From Candidatus Omnitrophota bacterium (lineage in GTDB: Bacteria > Omnitrophota > Koll11 > Zapsychrales > Fredricksoniimonadaceae): 29,228 nucleotides of DNA. The stretch spans positions 1 through 29,228 of the forward strand of contig JAHFGF010000002.1 of assembly GCA_023247595.1 (NCBI GenBank), given 5' to 3'. Below, one piece after another: positions 1-8,131 of the stretch. The notes under the pieces were generated by a model that saw nothing but the letters and a program-made list of their open reading frames with translations, searched no databases and had not been told where the DNA came from. Within the stretch, counting starts at the first letter, position 1; each line of letters starts with the position of its first letter. Both the position numbers and the translations under genes were made by a program.

Positions 1-854
1 AGATCGATAATATCGCTGACCTTGGAAATACCTTCAGTAAAATGAATTTCAAATTCCGCTTCACGGAAAGGAGCCGCGACTTTATTTTTGACAACCTTGG
101 CCTTCACGCGGTTGGCAATAATATTTTCGCCCACTTTAACCGAATCAATTTTTCGCAAATCAATACGGACAGAGGCGTAAAATTTAAGCGCCCGCCCGCC
201 GGTGGTGGTTTCCGGATTGCCGAACATAACGCCTATTTTCATACGGACTTGATTGATAAAAATAACGCACGTGTTGGCTTTGTTAATAGCCGCGGTTAAT
301 TTTCGCAGTGCCTGCGACATTAACCTGGCCTGCAAACCCATGTGGGCGTCACCCATGTCACCTTCAATTTCCGCGCGAGGTGTTAACGCAGCGACGGAAT
401 CAATGACAATCAAATCAACCGCGTTGGAACGCACCAATGTCTCCGCGATTTCCAACGCCTGTTCACCTGTATCCGGCTGAGAAACCAGCAAATCATCTAA
501 TTTCACACCCACTGTCCTGGCATAATTTGAATCAAAGGCATGTTCCGCGTCAATAAAAGCGGCAACGCCTCCCATTAGCTGAATTTGTTTAATGATGCTT
601 AACGTGAGCGTGGTTTTTCCGGAAGATTCAGGGCCATAAATCTCCACAACCCTGCCTTTTGGGACACCCCAAACGCCTAACGCATAATCGAGAGCAAGCG
701 ATCCGGTTGGGATCACGTCAATATCGACCTTAACGTTTCCATCCAAGCGCATGACCGAACCCTTACCAAACTGCTTTTCAATCTGGGCTAAAGCCAAATC
801 CAAAGCCTTTCGACGATTTTCAATTTCCGCTGCTGTTCTTTTCTGATCAGACAT
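1..854 (-). CDS. recA: RecA recombinase, C-terminal part beyond window
   Basis: ATP-dependent strand-exchange protein of homologous recombination and, in most bacteria, the co-protease that triggers the SOS response. About 284 of the usual ~350 residues are visible; the 3' end runs off position 1. The Walker A motif GPESSGKTT lies at about residues 74-82. The family-typical stretches around [31 protein letters not shown] (split here as GDMGDAHMG and [12 protein letters not shown]), [19 protein letters not shown] and [12 protein letters not shown] are all present. The ATG at 854-852 has a GGAGG ribosome-binding site about 7 nt upstream. It follows an unrelated methyltransferase-like gene on the same strand but has its own strong promoter in the gap. 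I see no clear LexA box, neither CTGT-N8-ACAG nor GAAC-N4-GTTC, so SOS control is not shown here. Identification is secure. Confidence 0.98.
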   Translation of the reverse strand, partial: MSDQKRTAAEIENRRKALDLALAQIEKQFGKGSVMRLDGNVKVDIDVIPTGSLALDYALGVWGVPKGRVVEIYGPESSGKTTLTLSIIKQIQLMGGVAAFIDAEHAFDSNYARTVGVKLDDLLVSQPDTGEQALEIAETLVRSNAVDLIVIDSVAALTPRAEIEGDMGDAHMGLQARLMSQALRKLTAAINKANTCVIFINQVRMKIGVMFGNPETTTGGRALKFYASVRIDLRKIDSVKVGENIIANRVKAKVVKNKVAAPFREAEFEIHFTEGISKVSDIID

Positions 855-887
855 AAAACCTCCATTTTGGAAAAATTTGAATGTTGA

Positions 888-916
888 ATTATACCTTCGG
901 GGGAATCTATTGTCAA
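888..916 (-). promoter_or_regulatory. Sigma-70 promoter of recA, perfect consensus
   Basis: On the minus strand TTGACA (916-911) is followed by exactly 17 nt and TATAAT (893-888). This is a full match to the housekeeping consensus at both hexamers. The predicted start of transcription is near 881, giving a short leader with the GGAGG site before the recA ATG at 854. Just upstream is a 5-bp inverted repeat, ATTCC at 920-924 and GGAAT at 931-935, of unknown meaning. Confidence 0.85.
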
Positions 917-980
917 TTAATTCCACGGGGGGAATGGAATGGAAGTGGTTGATAAAAATAAAGTTATAGTCGTTGGCCTA

Positions 981-2300
981 TCACACCCCAACCTTCTTAA
1001 ACCAAACGACACTGTTGTATTTTTTAACCTTGTTTTGTGAATATTTAAACGCCGGACATATTTTGCCTAACCATGAAAACATCCCATGCTCATTAATCCA
1101 CTCGGCATACTGAACATATTCAGGGTAATTCGACAAATGGTTTTCTTCGGTTTTGGCACGCAAATAATATACCAGAGAAATGACAATCATGCTCACACAT
1201 TGAACGCATGCCGCCTTTGGCCCCTGGGTTGAAAAAAACGGCAATGAAACAAGCCACCAACTTGCTACTTTACAAATATAAGCCGGATGCTTGGTAAACC
1301 GATACGGACCATTTGTAATGATCCCGCGATAGGTCAAATTGGACATTCGATATCCAAAAGCTACCGTCGCTAAAGCATAAACAAAGGTTAACCCTAGGAT
1401 CGCAATGCCGCATCCATACAGCAACACCGGATTAAACGCGAACCAAACATCCCACGGCAAATCACTTTGCGGCGGCAAAATGCCAAGCCCCACGTATGTA
1501 TAAAATGGAAAGTAACATGCCAGGCACATCCACCAACCCAAAATTGTTGGTTCCGTCGATTGAATATGTGTATTAAAAAATCGGAAGGTCCAAGAATAAC
1601 CCAAAGCTCCAAACAAAACATCGACGGCATAAAAAAAATCCAGCGAATGATTAAAGAATGCCAGAAAAACCGGGCCTTCCATTTTCCAACTTGTTATCGT
1701 CTGGCAATAGGACACCAAAAAACCAAACATAAATGGCAAAAAAAACGCTTTAATAAACCACGATTTTAAATATTCCACTATAACGGCTGTTTGGCAATCT
1801 TTAAACCGGCCCAAGACAAGTGAACCAAACTGCCAGTATTCATCATTCGGCTTCTCTTGCTGTTTATCCACGTACCAAAAATAGACCGCGCTCAATAAAA
1901 TTGATGCGGGTACGATCGACGTCAAAACCGATAAAAACGGCGCATAAAAATTAAAAGCTTTTGCGGAATGATAAAACAGCGGATTAAAATAATACGTAAC
2001 TAACAGCCCCAGCATCGTCGCATAAAAACCAATTAACTTGATCAATAGCCGACTCACATTTGTTTTCGTTTGTGTCGGCGAACCAGCTGATTGAATGCGC
2101 GGCCCATTTTTTCTGACAATCAAATCCCAATAAATAAGCGGCAAGACCGCAACCATTAAAGCCAAACAAATCCGTTGAGTCATCTGAGCTTCAACAAAAA
2201 ATGTCTGCCCTAATTGAACACTGAGAAAGAACAAAGCACAAGCCGTGACGTTCACCCAAATATTGGAAACAGATGGCGGCAATTTAGTTGAATGATTCAT
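981..2300 (-). CDS. ICMT/phospholipid-methyltransferase-like integral membrane protein
   Basis: Polytopic membrane protein of 439 aa. The C-terminal third carries the signature of isoprenylcysteine carboxyl methyltransferase-like enzymes. These are NGPYRFTKHPAY at about 330-341, where the Arg-x-x-(K/R)HPxY core binds S-adenosylmethionine, and RAKTEE plus PEYVQY at about 381-398. About 300 residues of additional membrane segments precede this module, so the protein is roughly twice the usual ICMT length. The natural substrate cannot be read from the sequence: bacteria lack prenylated CaaX proteins, and bacterial homologues act on lipids, small isoprenoids or unknown targets. No convincing Shine-Dalgarno site precedes the ATG. 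A TATAAT at 2331-2326 could serve as a -10 element but has only a poor -35. It lies just downstream of a pilin gene and upstream of recA. Confidence 0.7.
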   Translation of the reverse strand: MNHSTKLPPSVSNIWVNVTACALFFLSVQLGQTFFVEAQMTQRICLALMVAVLPLIYWDLIVRKNGPRIQSAGSPTQTKTNVSRLLIKLIGFYATMLGLLVTYYFNPLFYHSAKAFNFYAPFLSVLTSIVPASILLSAVYFWYVDKQQEKPNDEYWQFGSLVLGRFKDCQTAVIVEYLKSWFIKAFFLPFMFGFLVSYCQTITSWKMEGPVFLAFFNHSLDFFYAVDVLFGALGYSWTFRFFNTHIQSTEPTILGWWMCLACYFPFYTYVGLGILPPQSDLPWDVWFAFNPVLLYGCGIAILGLTFVYALATVAFGYRMSNLTYRGIITNGPYRFTKHPAYICKVASWWLVSLPFFSTQGPKAACVQCVSMIVISLVYYLRAKTEENHLSNYPEYVQYAEWINEHGMFSWLGKICPAFKYSQNKVKKYNSVVWFKKVGV

Positions 2301-2335
2301 ACCGTAATTTCATTTAGATGTAAAAATTATACTTT

Positions 2336-2764
2336 CTATCGAATGCCGATAAACGCTGTTGTTCCTGCCCGTGTGATGCTGCCGTCGGCTGCCCGATCCA
2401 AAGTAATCGTGTCTCCCGCATTCCCATTTTCAAAGGCATTGCGTGTTGCCACAACCTGAAAAGATGTCGCTGCTGTTGTAATCGTATAGGCATAATGCGC
2501 TGAGGCATTCGTTGAGGCATTATAGGACGGATCAATCATACCGATAAGTGTATAGTCGTTGCAGGTGGTGAAATTATTATTTAACGGCATGGCGCAGGCT
2601 TCGACTTGCCTTTTAACAGCGCCTATCACACCAAGCGCCTCCGTAGCCCGAGAACGCTCAACATTTCGAAATAAAAGCGGCAAAGCTAAACTCGCAAGCA
2701 CTCCGACAATGATAATCACCACCAATATTTCCACTAAGGTAAATCCCTGTTGATTGTCATTCAT
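2336..2764 (-). CDS. Type IV pilin, paralogue of the riboswitch-linked pilin
   Basis: Prepilin of 142 aa with a short leader cut after Gly in QQG|FTLVE. Glu5 of the mature protein is present, followed by the hydrophobic helix (ILVVIIIVGVLASLALP) that packs in the fibre core. Aligned without gaps against the pilin at 8204-8638 it is about two-thirds identical by eye. Both share the RNVERSRATEAL segment, a pair of Cys (CAM...TTC) and the ending GTTAF-GI. The start has an AAGGCGG site 7 nt upstream. It stands apart from the main pilin run, behind rsmE with a 30-nt gap, so it looks like a dispersed duplicate that could act as an alternative major pilin. No riboswitch is seen in front of this copy. 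Confidence 0.9.
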   Translation of the reverse strand: MNDNQQGFTLVEILVVIIIVGVLASLALPLLFRNVERSRATEALGVIGAVKRQVEACAMPLNNNFTTCNDYTLIGMIDPSYNASTNASAHYAYTITTAATSFQVVATRNAFENGNAGDTITLDRAADGSITRAGTTAFIGIR

Positions 2765-2794
2765 TATTATGACCGCCTTTGGTTATAAACCCAT

Positions 2795-3529
2795 TTATCC
2801 ATTTAACATTAGCCTAGCAATACCTACGGTTGTTATCGCAGCTGTATCTACTTTTAAAGTCGTCTCGCCTAAGGTCACCGGAATAAAACCCGCTTGTATC
2901 GCCTCAAGCTGTTCCTTGGGAGTAAAATCCCCCTCGGGTCCGATTAAAATCAAAACCTGACGAAACGATTGCGCCTTTTCCAGAACATCCCGAATCTTTC
3001 TTCGTTCTCTATTAAGACAAGGAATGACTCGCAACGCACTGCCATCATATAATGACAAAACATTTTTAAAAGTTGTCTGAGGATGAACGATCGGAATTGT
3101 TGCCCGTGCCGATTGCTTAGCCGCATTAAGCGCAACCGTTTGATAACGCGCGTTTTTCCTGTCCTGCCTTTCTTCTTTGAGAATAACTTCAGTCCGGGCT
3201 GTACGCATCGGAATAATTTCATCCACTCCCAGTTCCGTGCATTTTTCAATGATCGTCTCAAATTTAGATTTCTTGGGAACCGCGCAAGCCAGGATGATAG
3301 AAACAGCCGAACATTTTTTCTCATGCCGTTGTGTAATCTGCACCTGTACCTGCAAAGCGTTCATGTTTTCAATAACACCGGTCACCTCGTCGCCTTGACC
3401 ATTAAATAAAGACACTTGATCGCCTTGTTTCATACGCAAAACATTCTTGAGGTGATGAATTTCACCAGGATTACTGATAGTGATTTTTTGGGGGGAAAAA
3501 TCCGTGTTAGGACAATAAAAACGATGCAT
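2795..3529 (-). CDS. rsmE: 16S rRNA m3U1498 methyltransferase RsmE
   Basis: SPOUT-class methyltransferase that methylates N3 of U1498 in the decoding region of 16S rRNA, using S-adenosylmethionine. The 244-aa length is normal. The N-terminal PUA-like part has EIHHLKNVLRMKQGD; the C-terminal knot has KCTELGVDEIIP and LIGPEGDFTPKE. The last knot motif reads LGETTLKVDTAA, whereas the family usually has LG-x-x-ILR-x-ETA. Both changes, Arg to Lys and Glu to Asp, are conservative, so activity is expected. No strong Shine-Dalgarno site precedes the ATG. The gene lies 71 nt downstream of tRNA-Ala with no obvious promoter between, so it is probably read through from the tRNA promoter. Confidence 0.95.
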   Translation of the reverse strand: MHRFYCPNTDFSPQKITISNPGEIHHLKNVLRMKQGDQVSLFNGQGDEVTGVIENMNALQVQVQITQRHEKKCSAVSIILACAVPKKSKFETIIEKCTELGVDEIIPMRTARTEVILKEERQDRKNARYQTVALNAAKQSARATIPIVHPQTTFKNVLSLYDGSALRVIPCLNRERRKIRDVLEKAQSFRQVLILIGPEGDFTPKEQLEAIQAGFIPVTLGETTLKVDTAAITTVGIARLMLNG

Positions 3530-3600
3530 GTGTTTTCAGAACTGTCATCCAAGTTAACCGGAAAGTTGTCCTACTCGACCGGAATTGCAACGCGTTAATG

Positions 3601-3674
3601 TGGATCGGGGGGGGATCGAACCCCCGGCCTTCTGATTGCGAACCAGACGCTCTCCCAAGCTGAGCTACCGACCC
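3601..3674 (-). tRNA. tRNA-Ala, anticodon CGC
   Basis: A complete 74-nt cloverleaf. The acceptor stem is GGGTCGG/CCGATCC, the D-arm GCTC...GAGC, the anticodon arm TCTGG-TTCGCAA-TCAGA, the variable loop AGGCC, and the T-arm GGGGG-TTCGATC-CCCCC. The discriminator base is A. Anticodon CGC reads GCG (Ala). The acceptor stem has the G3:U70 wobble pair, the alanyl-tRNA synthetase identity element, which independently supports alanine. The 3' CCA is not encoded (A is followed by CAT), so a CCA-adding enzyme is needed. Confidence 0.96.
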
Positions 3675-3689
3675 AAATCAATGGTGGCT

Positions 3690-3718
3690 ATATTATCAAA
3701 TGACCGAAAGCTTGACAA
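3690..3718 (-). promoter_or_regulatory. Probable promoter of tRNA-Ala (and rsmE)
   Basis: On the minus strand TTGTCA (3718-3713), 5 of 6 matches to the -35 consensus, is followed by a 17-nt spacer and TAATAT (3695-3690), 4 of 6 to the -10. The predicted start lies about 9 nt before the tRNA 5' end. It sits in the gap after the pilin stop codon at 3742. Confidence 0.6.
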
Positions 3719-3741
3719 GATTCTTATTCATGAAAAAACCG

Positions 3742-4218
3742 TTAACACGAAGGCAACGTCGGGCATGGGTTTGTTGCAAAGGTTGCCGCATCGCAACAGA
3801 CTTGCTGAGGATATACTGTTCCATGCGCAATTCCCACATTGGTGTAAAGCTGCCAGGCAAACGCGCCCGGTGAATACGACGCGGTGCATTCAAACTGCTG
3901 CGCTGCAGATGAACGGCAGGCGTACACATATTTTGTTCCATTAATAATATTCAGTCTTAAAGCGGTGTTTAATTGCGGTAATCCCTGATTCCCTGTCGGG
4001 ACGGCATAAGCACCTGCCGGCCAATAATTCGATTTTTGTGCCCTATAAATTTCCTGCGCGGAGATGATTGCCCGAAGATTCGTAATCATCTGCCGTTCTT
4101 CCGCCTTGTTATTAGCCTTGTTGTAACTTGGAACAGCAAAAGCCGCCATGATACCGACAATAATAACCACAACCATCAATTCCATAATTGTAAAGGCCTT
4201 AACATTTGCAATCTTCAT
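3742..4218 (-). CDS. Type IV pilin-like protein, Cys-rich
   Basis: Prepilin of 158 aa. The leader MKIANVKA ends in Ala, an accepted -1 residue, and is followed by FTIMELMVVVIIVGIMAAFAVP with Glu5 in place. The globular part has YVYACR...FECTASYSPGAFAW and an end with several Cys (QVCCD, NPCPTLPSC), suggesting disulfides. It resembles the protein at 7282-7713 in layout: AEDQ/AEERQ-like helix end, IISAQEIYR/LIYSAQQMY, LRL, Tyr-x-Cys, and a C-terminal Cys-Pro tail. A strong AGGGGGC site precedes the ATG. It is the last gene of the pilin run, 12 nt after the glycosyltransferase-like gene. Role is probably a minor pilin or subunit variant. Confidence 0.88.
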   Translation of the reverse strand: MKIANVKAFTIMELMVVVIIVGIMAAFAVPSYNKANNKAEERQMITNLRAIISAQEIYRAQKSNYWPAGAYAVPTGNQGLPQLNTALRLNIINGTKYVYACRSSAAQQFECTASYSPGAFAWQLYTNVGIAHGTVYPQQVCCDAATFATNPCPTLPSC

Positions 4219-4230
4219 CTTGCCCCCTGT

Positions 4231-6255
4231 TTAAATATTTTTAGCCGCCTTGTGTTGTTCTCTATTCGCTTTTGCTTTCTTAATTAATTCCAGAACTTCT
4301 TTGTCATCCGGCCCCAAAGACAACGCCCGCTCCCACATTTGAATCGCGCGATCGATAAAATTCAAATTCGCCAGCAGGACTCCTGCCTGGACATAGGTTT
4401 CTTTATAATTCGGGTTAATTCTTAATGCCTGCATATACAAATCAATGGCCCAAAGCAATTGTCTTTTTTCCGTCGCTAAAACTGCCATATCCGTTAAAAG
4501 TATTTCATTCTTGGAATTCGCAATCACATCTCGGATTAAACCTTCCGCCTCTTGGTTATTGCCCGCATCCATTAAAGCCGTAAACAGTAAGTGAAGCGTT
4601 CTCTTGTCATAGGGAAAAATGAGCAGATTTTCTTTATACAATCTGAGCGCGGTATCAACATCCTTATTGGCTAAAGCCACGCGAGCCAAATTGAGCCGCG
4701 GCTCAACCATAAATTGATTTAGCCGCAATGCTTGTTCGTTGGCCGCGACAGCTTCCTTTTGTTTTCCTATTTTTTCCAGGGCAACGGCTAGGTTATTATA
4801 AATTTCTCCTGAAGCAGGATTTATTTTCAAGGCCGTCTTATAATTTTCTAAAGCCTCCTCCAATTTTCCTTGCTCATAATCCATCAATCCTAAATTACCA
4901 TAAATCTGCCAATCGCTAAAAATTCCTTCGCGGGCATTGAGCAGAAAATACCTGGCCTGATCGTATTTCTTTTCCTGCATATAAGCATAAGCTAAGAAAA
5001 ATTCTGTAGTTTTAAATGAAGGAACTTTCTTGAGCCAGTAATGACAATAGGTTTGTTCATCTTTCCACAGATCATTATAGATATGGCTCAATGATACAAA
5101 ACCTGCCAATAAAGACGCTGTTAAAAAAATTCCGATCCATTTTTTCCATTCAAGGATACGATTCAAAAGGCTGGCATACAAAATAAAAAAACCAATCGAT
5201 GGCAAAAACATCCAGTGAGGCTCCATCACAAGCCCGGTTGTCGGACGAAACAAACAGGCGGCCATAATAGGCAAGAATCCGACGACAAACGAAGCGCACG
5301 CCCATGATTGAACACTGCGTCCGCATTTCTTAATAATCAGCACTGCCAATCCGAGAAACAACACGCCAGCGGTAATCCAACCCCACAGTTGGTACGTAAT
5401 GACTTTTGAGGACCACATGAGAACCACGCCATCCGGAACAATTAATTGCGATAAATACCACGCGATTAACTTAAAAAATGTCGCCAAAAACTGTCCAAGC
5501 GACATCTGAAAATCCGCGAATTTTTGTAACACCCCTGTCTTTAAACTGGCGTGTTCCATCCTAAATACAAGAAACGAAAACAGCATAAAAAAGAACGGCA
5601 GAGTTTTTAAAAACCAAACTCGAAGATTCCCTTTACCCAAAAGCCAGGCAATCCCCAAGAGATAGACGGGCAATATGATGGATGTTTCATGAACACCCAA
5701 AGATATCAAAAAAAACACACCGCTAAGAAAAAGCGGCAGCCATTGATTTTTTAATTTAAACGCAAGAACAAAAGAAATCAGGCACAACATATTAAAAATT
5801 AACTGGTAGGCATAGGCTGAGGCAACCACATAATTGACCGCCAGCCCATTAATTGGATGAACAATAAAAAGTGAAGCGGTTAAAAACGCGAGAATGCCGC
5901 TGCCTGACAACAGAAGAACAAAGACATAAAGCAGCGAGCATCCCAGAAAGAAAAGAAAAATATTAGCCCGATGGTAGGATTCGACATGCGTTCCAAATTG
6001 ATGATACAAAATGGATAACGCGGAATTGGTAACCGGCCGGTAACTGCTTTCCTCCGACGCAACAGATAATTTTAAATACCGGTTAGGTTCCGGCAGCCAG
6101 TTGTAGTTGAAATATTTCGGATTGGTAATTTTTGGATCTTTAAAGAAATCGTGATCATCCATCTTAAAGGAAGAATGCACGGCATTAAAAAACGTACATC
6201 CAACCAATAAGGCCAAAAGAATCAAATGTGTGGCTACAAGCTGTTTAGAGATCAT
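4231..6255 (-). CDS. TMTC-like GT-C glycosyltransferase with C-terminal TPRs
   Basis: A 674-aa protein with about ten membrane segments in the first ~410 residues and at least five tetratricopeptide repeats after that (for example DWQIYGNLGLMDYEQGKLEEALE and GEIYNNLAVALEKIGKQKEA, each shortened here to its core: GNLGLMDYEQGKLEEALE, YNNLAVALEKIGKQKEA). The first luminal loop has an Asp-Asp pair (residues 33-34, KMDDHDFF), the usual metal/donor site of GT-C enzymes. YRPVTNSALS after it matches the TMTC/DUF1736 pattern. Such enzymes move sugars from polyprenyl-phosphate donors onto proteins or lipids outside the cytoplasm. Its position inside the pilin run suggests pilin glycosylation, but no acceptor is shown. 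The ribosome-binding site is weak. Confidence 0.7.
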   Translation of the reverse strand: MISKQLVATHLILLALLVGCTFFNAVHSSFKMDDHDFFKDPKITNPKYFNYNWLPEPNRYLKLSVASEESSYRPVTNSALSILYHQFGTHVESYHRANIFLFFLGCSLLYVFVLLLSGSGILAFLTASLFIVHPINGLAVNYVVASAYAYQLIFNMLCLISFVLAFKLKNQWLPLFLSGVFFLISLGVHETSIILPVYLLGIAWLLGKGNLRVWFLKTLPFFFMLFSFLVFRMEHASLKTGVLQKFADFQMSLGQFLATFFKLIAWYLSQLIVPDGVVLMWSSKVITYQLWGWITAGVLFLGLAVLIIKKCGRSVQSWACASFVVGFLPIMAACLFRPTTGLVMEPHWMFLPSIGFFILYASLLNRILEWKKWIGIFLTASLLAGFVSLSHIYNDLWKDEQTYCHYWLKKVPSFKTTEFFLAYAYMQEKKYDQARYFLLNAREGIFSDWQIYGNLGLMDYEQGKLEEALENYKTALKINPASGEIYNNLAVALEKIGKQKEAVAANEQALRLNQFMVEPRLNLARVALANKDVDTALRLYKENLLIFPYDKRTLHLLFTALMDAGNNQEAEGLIRDVIANSKNEILLTDMAVLATEKRQLLWAIDLYMQALRINPNYKETYVQAGVLLANLNFIDRAIQMWERALSLGPDDKEVLELIKKAKANREQHKAAKNI

Positions 6256-6293
6256 ACTAACCAGGAGAATCCATCAAGAACAAAAATAAGAAT

Positions 6294-6935
6294 CTAGGGC
6301 ACACAACCTGCCGGTGTCACTTTTGCGGACAATTTTATTTTTGGATTAATCATGTATTCCTGGGCGATGGCAACAGAATATTTTGCCCCATTAACATCTG
6401 TGGCGCCAATTCCAGGATTAGGACGTGTGGGGTCAAATCGGTTCTTGATGGTTATCTGAAAATAAAAATTCGGGTTTGCAGAAACCACAACTGGGCTATC
6501 AGGCGCATCAAAGGTATCTGCTGTAACTGTTCCGATAATGGGATCCGTATTGGCACAACTTCCTTGTCCTGCGGCTAATGTCCTGGTGCACCTATGCACA
6601 TTTGTACTATACCTCGTGAAACACTGCCAGGAATCGTCGGTAAAATCAGAGGGTGTCCCAAAATCACGGTAAACACAAATATAATTTGTTGCGTCTGTCG
6701 TGATATTCCCAATCTGGATGCATCGTGAGGCAACATCTCCATACCCTTGCGACGCCGTTACAACAATACTCTGAAGGGTTGCCGATGTTCTTAATGTCAT
6801 AATGGAAGTCCTGGATTGCTGCTGTTCATTGCTGCGCAGGGCATAATCAACAGAGACCATCCCAACCATGACCACCCCAATGATGATGGTTGTAATGAGC
6901 AACTCCGCCAATGTTAAACCTTGATTATTGTTCAT
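6294..6935 (-). CDS. PilW/GspJ-like minor pilin
   Basis: A 213-aa prepilin with the leader MNNNQG, then LTLAELLITTIIIGVVMVGMV. The +1 residue is Leu instead of Phe, and Glu5 is kept. The larger globular domain and its place directly after a PilV/GspI-like gene fit PilW/GspJ, a tip-complex minor pilin that primes fibre assembly. The globular part contains several Cys (RCIQIG, YICVYRDF, SWQCFTRY, HRCTRT, GSCANTDP, AGCVP). The start codon lies 13 nt after the upstream stop and has no good Shine-Dalgarno site, so translational coupling is likely. The assignment to PilW/GspJ rests on size and order, not on a strong domain match. Confidence 0.75.
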   Translation of the reverse strand: MNNNQGLTLAELLITTIIIGVVMVGMVSVDYALRSNEQQQSRTSIMTLRTSATLQSIVVTASQGYGDVASRCIQIGNITTDATNYICVYRDFGTPSDFTDDSWQCFTRYSTNVHRCTRTLAAGQGSCANTDPIIGTVTADTFDAPDSPVVVSANPNFYFQITIKNRFDPTRPNPGIGATDVNGAKYSVAIAQEYMINPKIKLSAKVTPAGCVP

Positions 6936-6948
6936 GTGAATACAGACA

Positions 6949-7272
6949 TTACCACGTGATGTTCAAATCAACCTTACGGGCATTTCCGGAAGCGGTCACA
7001 AAATAATCTACTGTATAAGTTCCCAACGATACACCGGAATGCATGCCTATTGATAATTCGCCCGTTGAATAATTTGTCGCGTCTACCTTGCTGCGCAGTC
7101 CTTCCATAAACTGTTTAGCGGCCAAGGCCGCTTGTACCTTTTTGTCCGAATCAGCCGAAGGCGCTTTTTGGGAGGACATGGTCGACAAAACTCCGACAAT
7201 ACTGATACTTAAGATCACAGCAGCAATCAATGCCTCAACCATCGAAAACGCGTTTTTATTTTTAAAATTCAT
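6949..7272 (-). CDS. PilV/GspI-like minor pilin
   Basis: A 107-aa prepilin with leader MNFKNKNA, then FSMVEALIAAVILSISIVGVLS. The MVEALIA start of the helix is typical of the PilV/GspI group. Glu5 is present. The globular part is short and ends in a beta-rich stretch (YTVDYFVTASG, RKVDLNITW). An AAAGGTGA ribosome-binding site lies a few bases from the ATG. It is placed 9 nt after the pilin at 7282 and 13 nt before the PilW/GspJ-like gene, the usual I-J order of minor pilin operons. Confidence 0.8.
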   Translation of the reverse strand: MNFKNKNAFSMVEALIAAVILSISIVGVLSTMSSQKAPSADSDKKVQAALAAKQFMEGLRSKVDATNYSTGELSIGMHSGVSLGTYTVDYFVTASGNARKVDLNITW

Positions 7273-7281
7273 GGTTCACCT

Positions 7282-7713
7282 TTAAGGACATGCCAAAGAC
7301 GGCAAACAACTCGGGTTGGTTCCGGGATAAACCGCGTTTTGAGTCATCGTAATCGTAAATGCCGCCCCGCCAGTTCGCGCCGCAGTACACGAGTAGGTCG
7401 CTCCGCCGCCCCCAACAGCGCAATCATAATCCATGCCATTGGCCAAAATATTTAAACCTAAATTTTGATTGATACTCGCTAATCTTAACGCTGAGGTTCC
7501 TCCAACAGCCGGCCCCCAATACAGATTATTGTTGCGTGACGCGTACATCTGCTGGGCGGAATAAATTAACGCTAATTGATTTTCCGCGTCTTTGCGATGC
7601 GACCTCTCAACGGATTGAGTATATTGCGGCAACGCGAAGGCAGCAACCGCTCCCATGATGCATAAAACCACCATTAACTCAACTAACGTAAATGCTTTAT
7701 TCGTTAAGGACAT
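7282..7713 (-). CDS. Type IV pilin-like protein
   Basis: Prepilin of 143 aa read from the ATG at 7713, which has GGAGG at a 9-nt distance. A longer reading from 7746 would add an Arg-rich stretch inside the previous gene and place the leader too far from the start, so I reject it. The leader MSLTNKA is followed by FTLVELMVVLCIMGAVAAFALP with Glu5 kept. Downstream are ENQLALIYSAQQMYASRNN and a Cys-containing end (SCLPSLACP). The gene overlaps the 3' end of the upstream pilin by 10 nt, so the two are probably translated together. Function is likely a minor pilin or pseudopilin. Confidence 0.88.
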   Translation of the reverse strand: MSLTNKAFTLVELMVVLCIMGAVAAFALPQYTQSVERSHRKDAENQLALIYSAQQMYASRNNNLYWGPAVGGTSALRLASINQNLGLNILANGMDYDCAVGGGGATYSCTAARTGGAAFTITMTQNAVYPGTNPSCLPSLACP

Positions 7714-8123
7714 ATCAACGCGCCTCCGGCGGCATATTGAGCGCAAATGTTAGCTGTACCGCTGCATGAAACCACACCCGTTGAATTAATACATAATGTA
7801 TAACTGTTATTCGTTCGTGTCAGCGCGGCCACCCGACCGGCTTCATCTCTGAGAGTCGGAGGAACAGTAAAATTTGACGCGTTCGGGATATCAATATCTA
7901 AATTGGCAATAGCAGTCGCGTAGGCGTTGTTTTCAACACGATACCGTTCTTGCGCGGCCAATAAAGAAGTCAGCATCTGCACACCTTCGGAAGCTCGAAC
8001 CCGTTCGACATGTGTTGCATATGTCGGCATTCCAAAACCCGCAATAACTCCCACGATAACAACAACAACCAAAATTTCCATCAACGTAAAGCCGTTAAAA
8101 CTATTTTTTAGCCTCATCCGCAT
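7704..8123 (-). CDS. Type IV pilin-like protein
   Basis: Prepilin of 139 aa from the ATG at 8123 (MRMRLKNSFNG), preceded by AAGGA at 7 nt. An upstream ATG at 8159 would start inside the terminator hairpin of the previous gene and is unlikely. The cleavage site is NG|FTLMEILVVVVIVGVIAGFGMP with Glu5. The helix continues to YATHVERVRASEGVQMLTSL and AAQERYRVENNAYA, a common pilin pattern. The C-terminus has Cys pairs (TLCINS, VVSCSG, NICAQY, ALICP). It directly follows the terminator behind the main pilin gene, so it is likely expressed at a lower level by read-through. Confidence 0.88.
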   Translation of the reverse strand: MRMRLKNSFNGFTLMEILVVVVIVGVIAGFGMPTYATHVERVRASEGVQMLTSLLAAQERYRVENNAYATAIANLDIDIPNASNFTVPPTLRDEAGRVAALTRTNNSYTLCINSTGVVSCSGTANICAQYAAGGALICP

Positions 8124-8131
8124 GGAGTCTT

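Noticed and set aside
42..480. Plus-strand open frames opposite recA
   Set aside because: They are antisense to a clear recA coding sequence and resemble no family.
3720..3741. Terminator behind the pilin at 3742
   Set aside because: A T-run is present on the minus strand, but only about 4 bp of stem can be formed.
7714..7746. Longer N-terminus of the pilin at 7282 (MRSICRRRRVD)
   Set aside because: It lies within the previous pilin gene and gives too long a leader. GGAGG sits 9 nt before the ATG at 7713.
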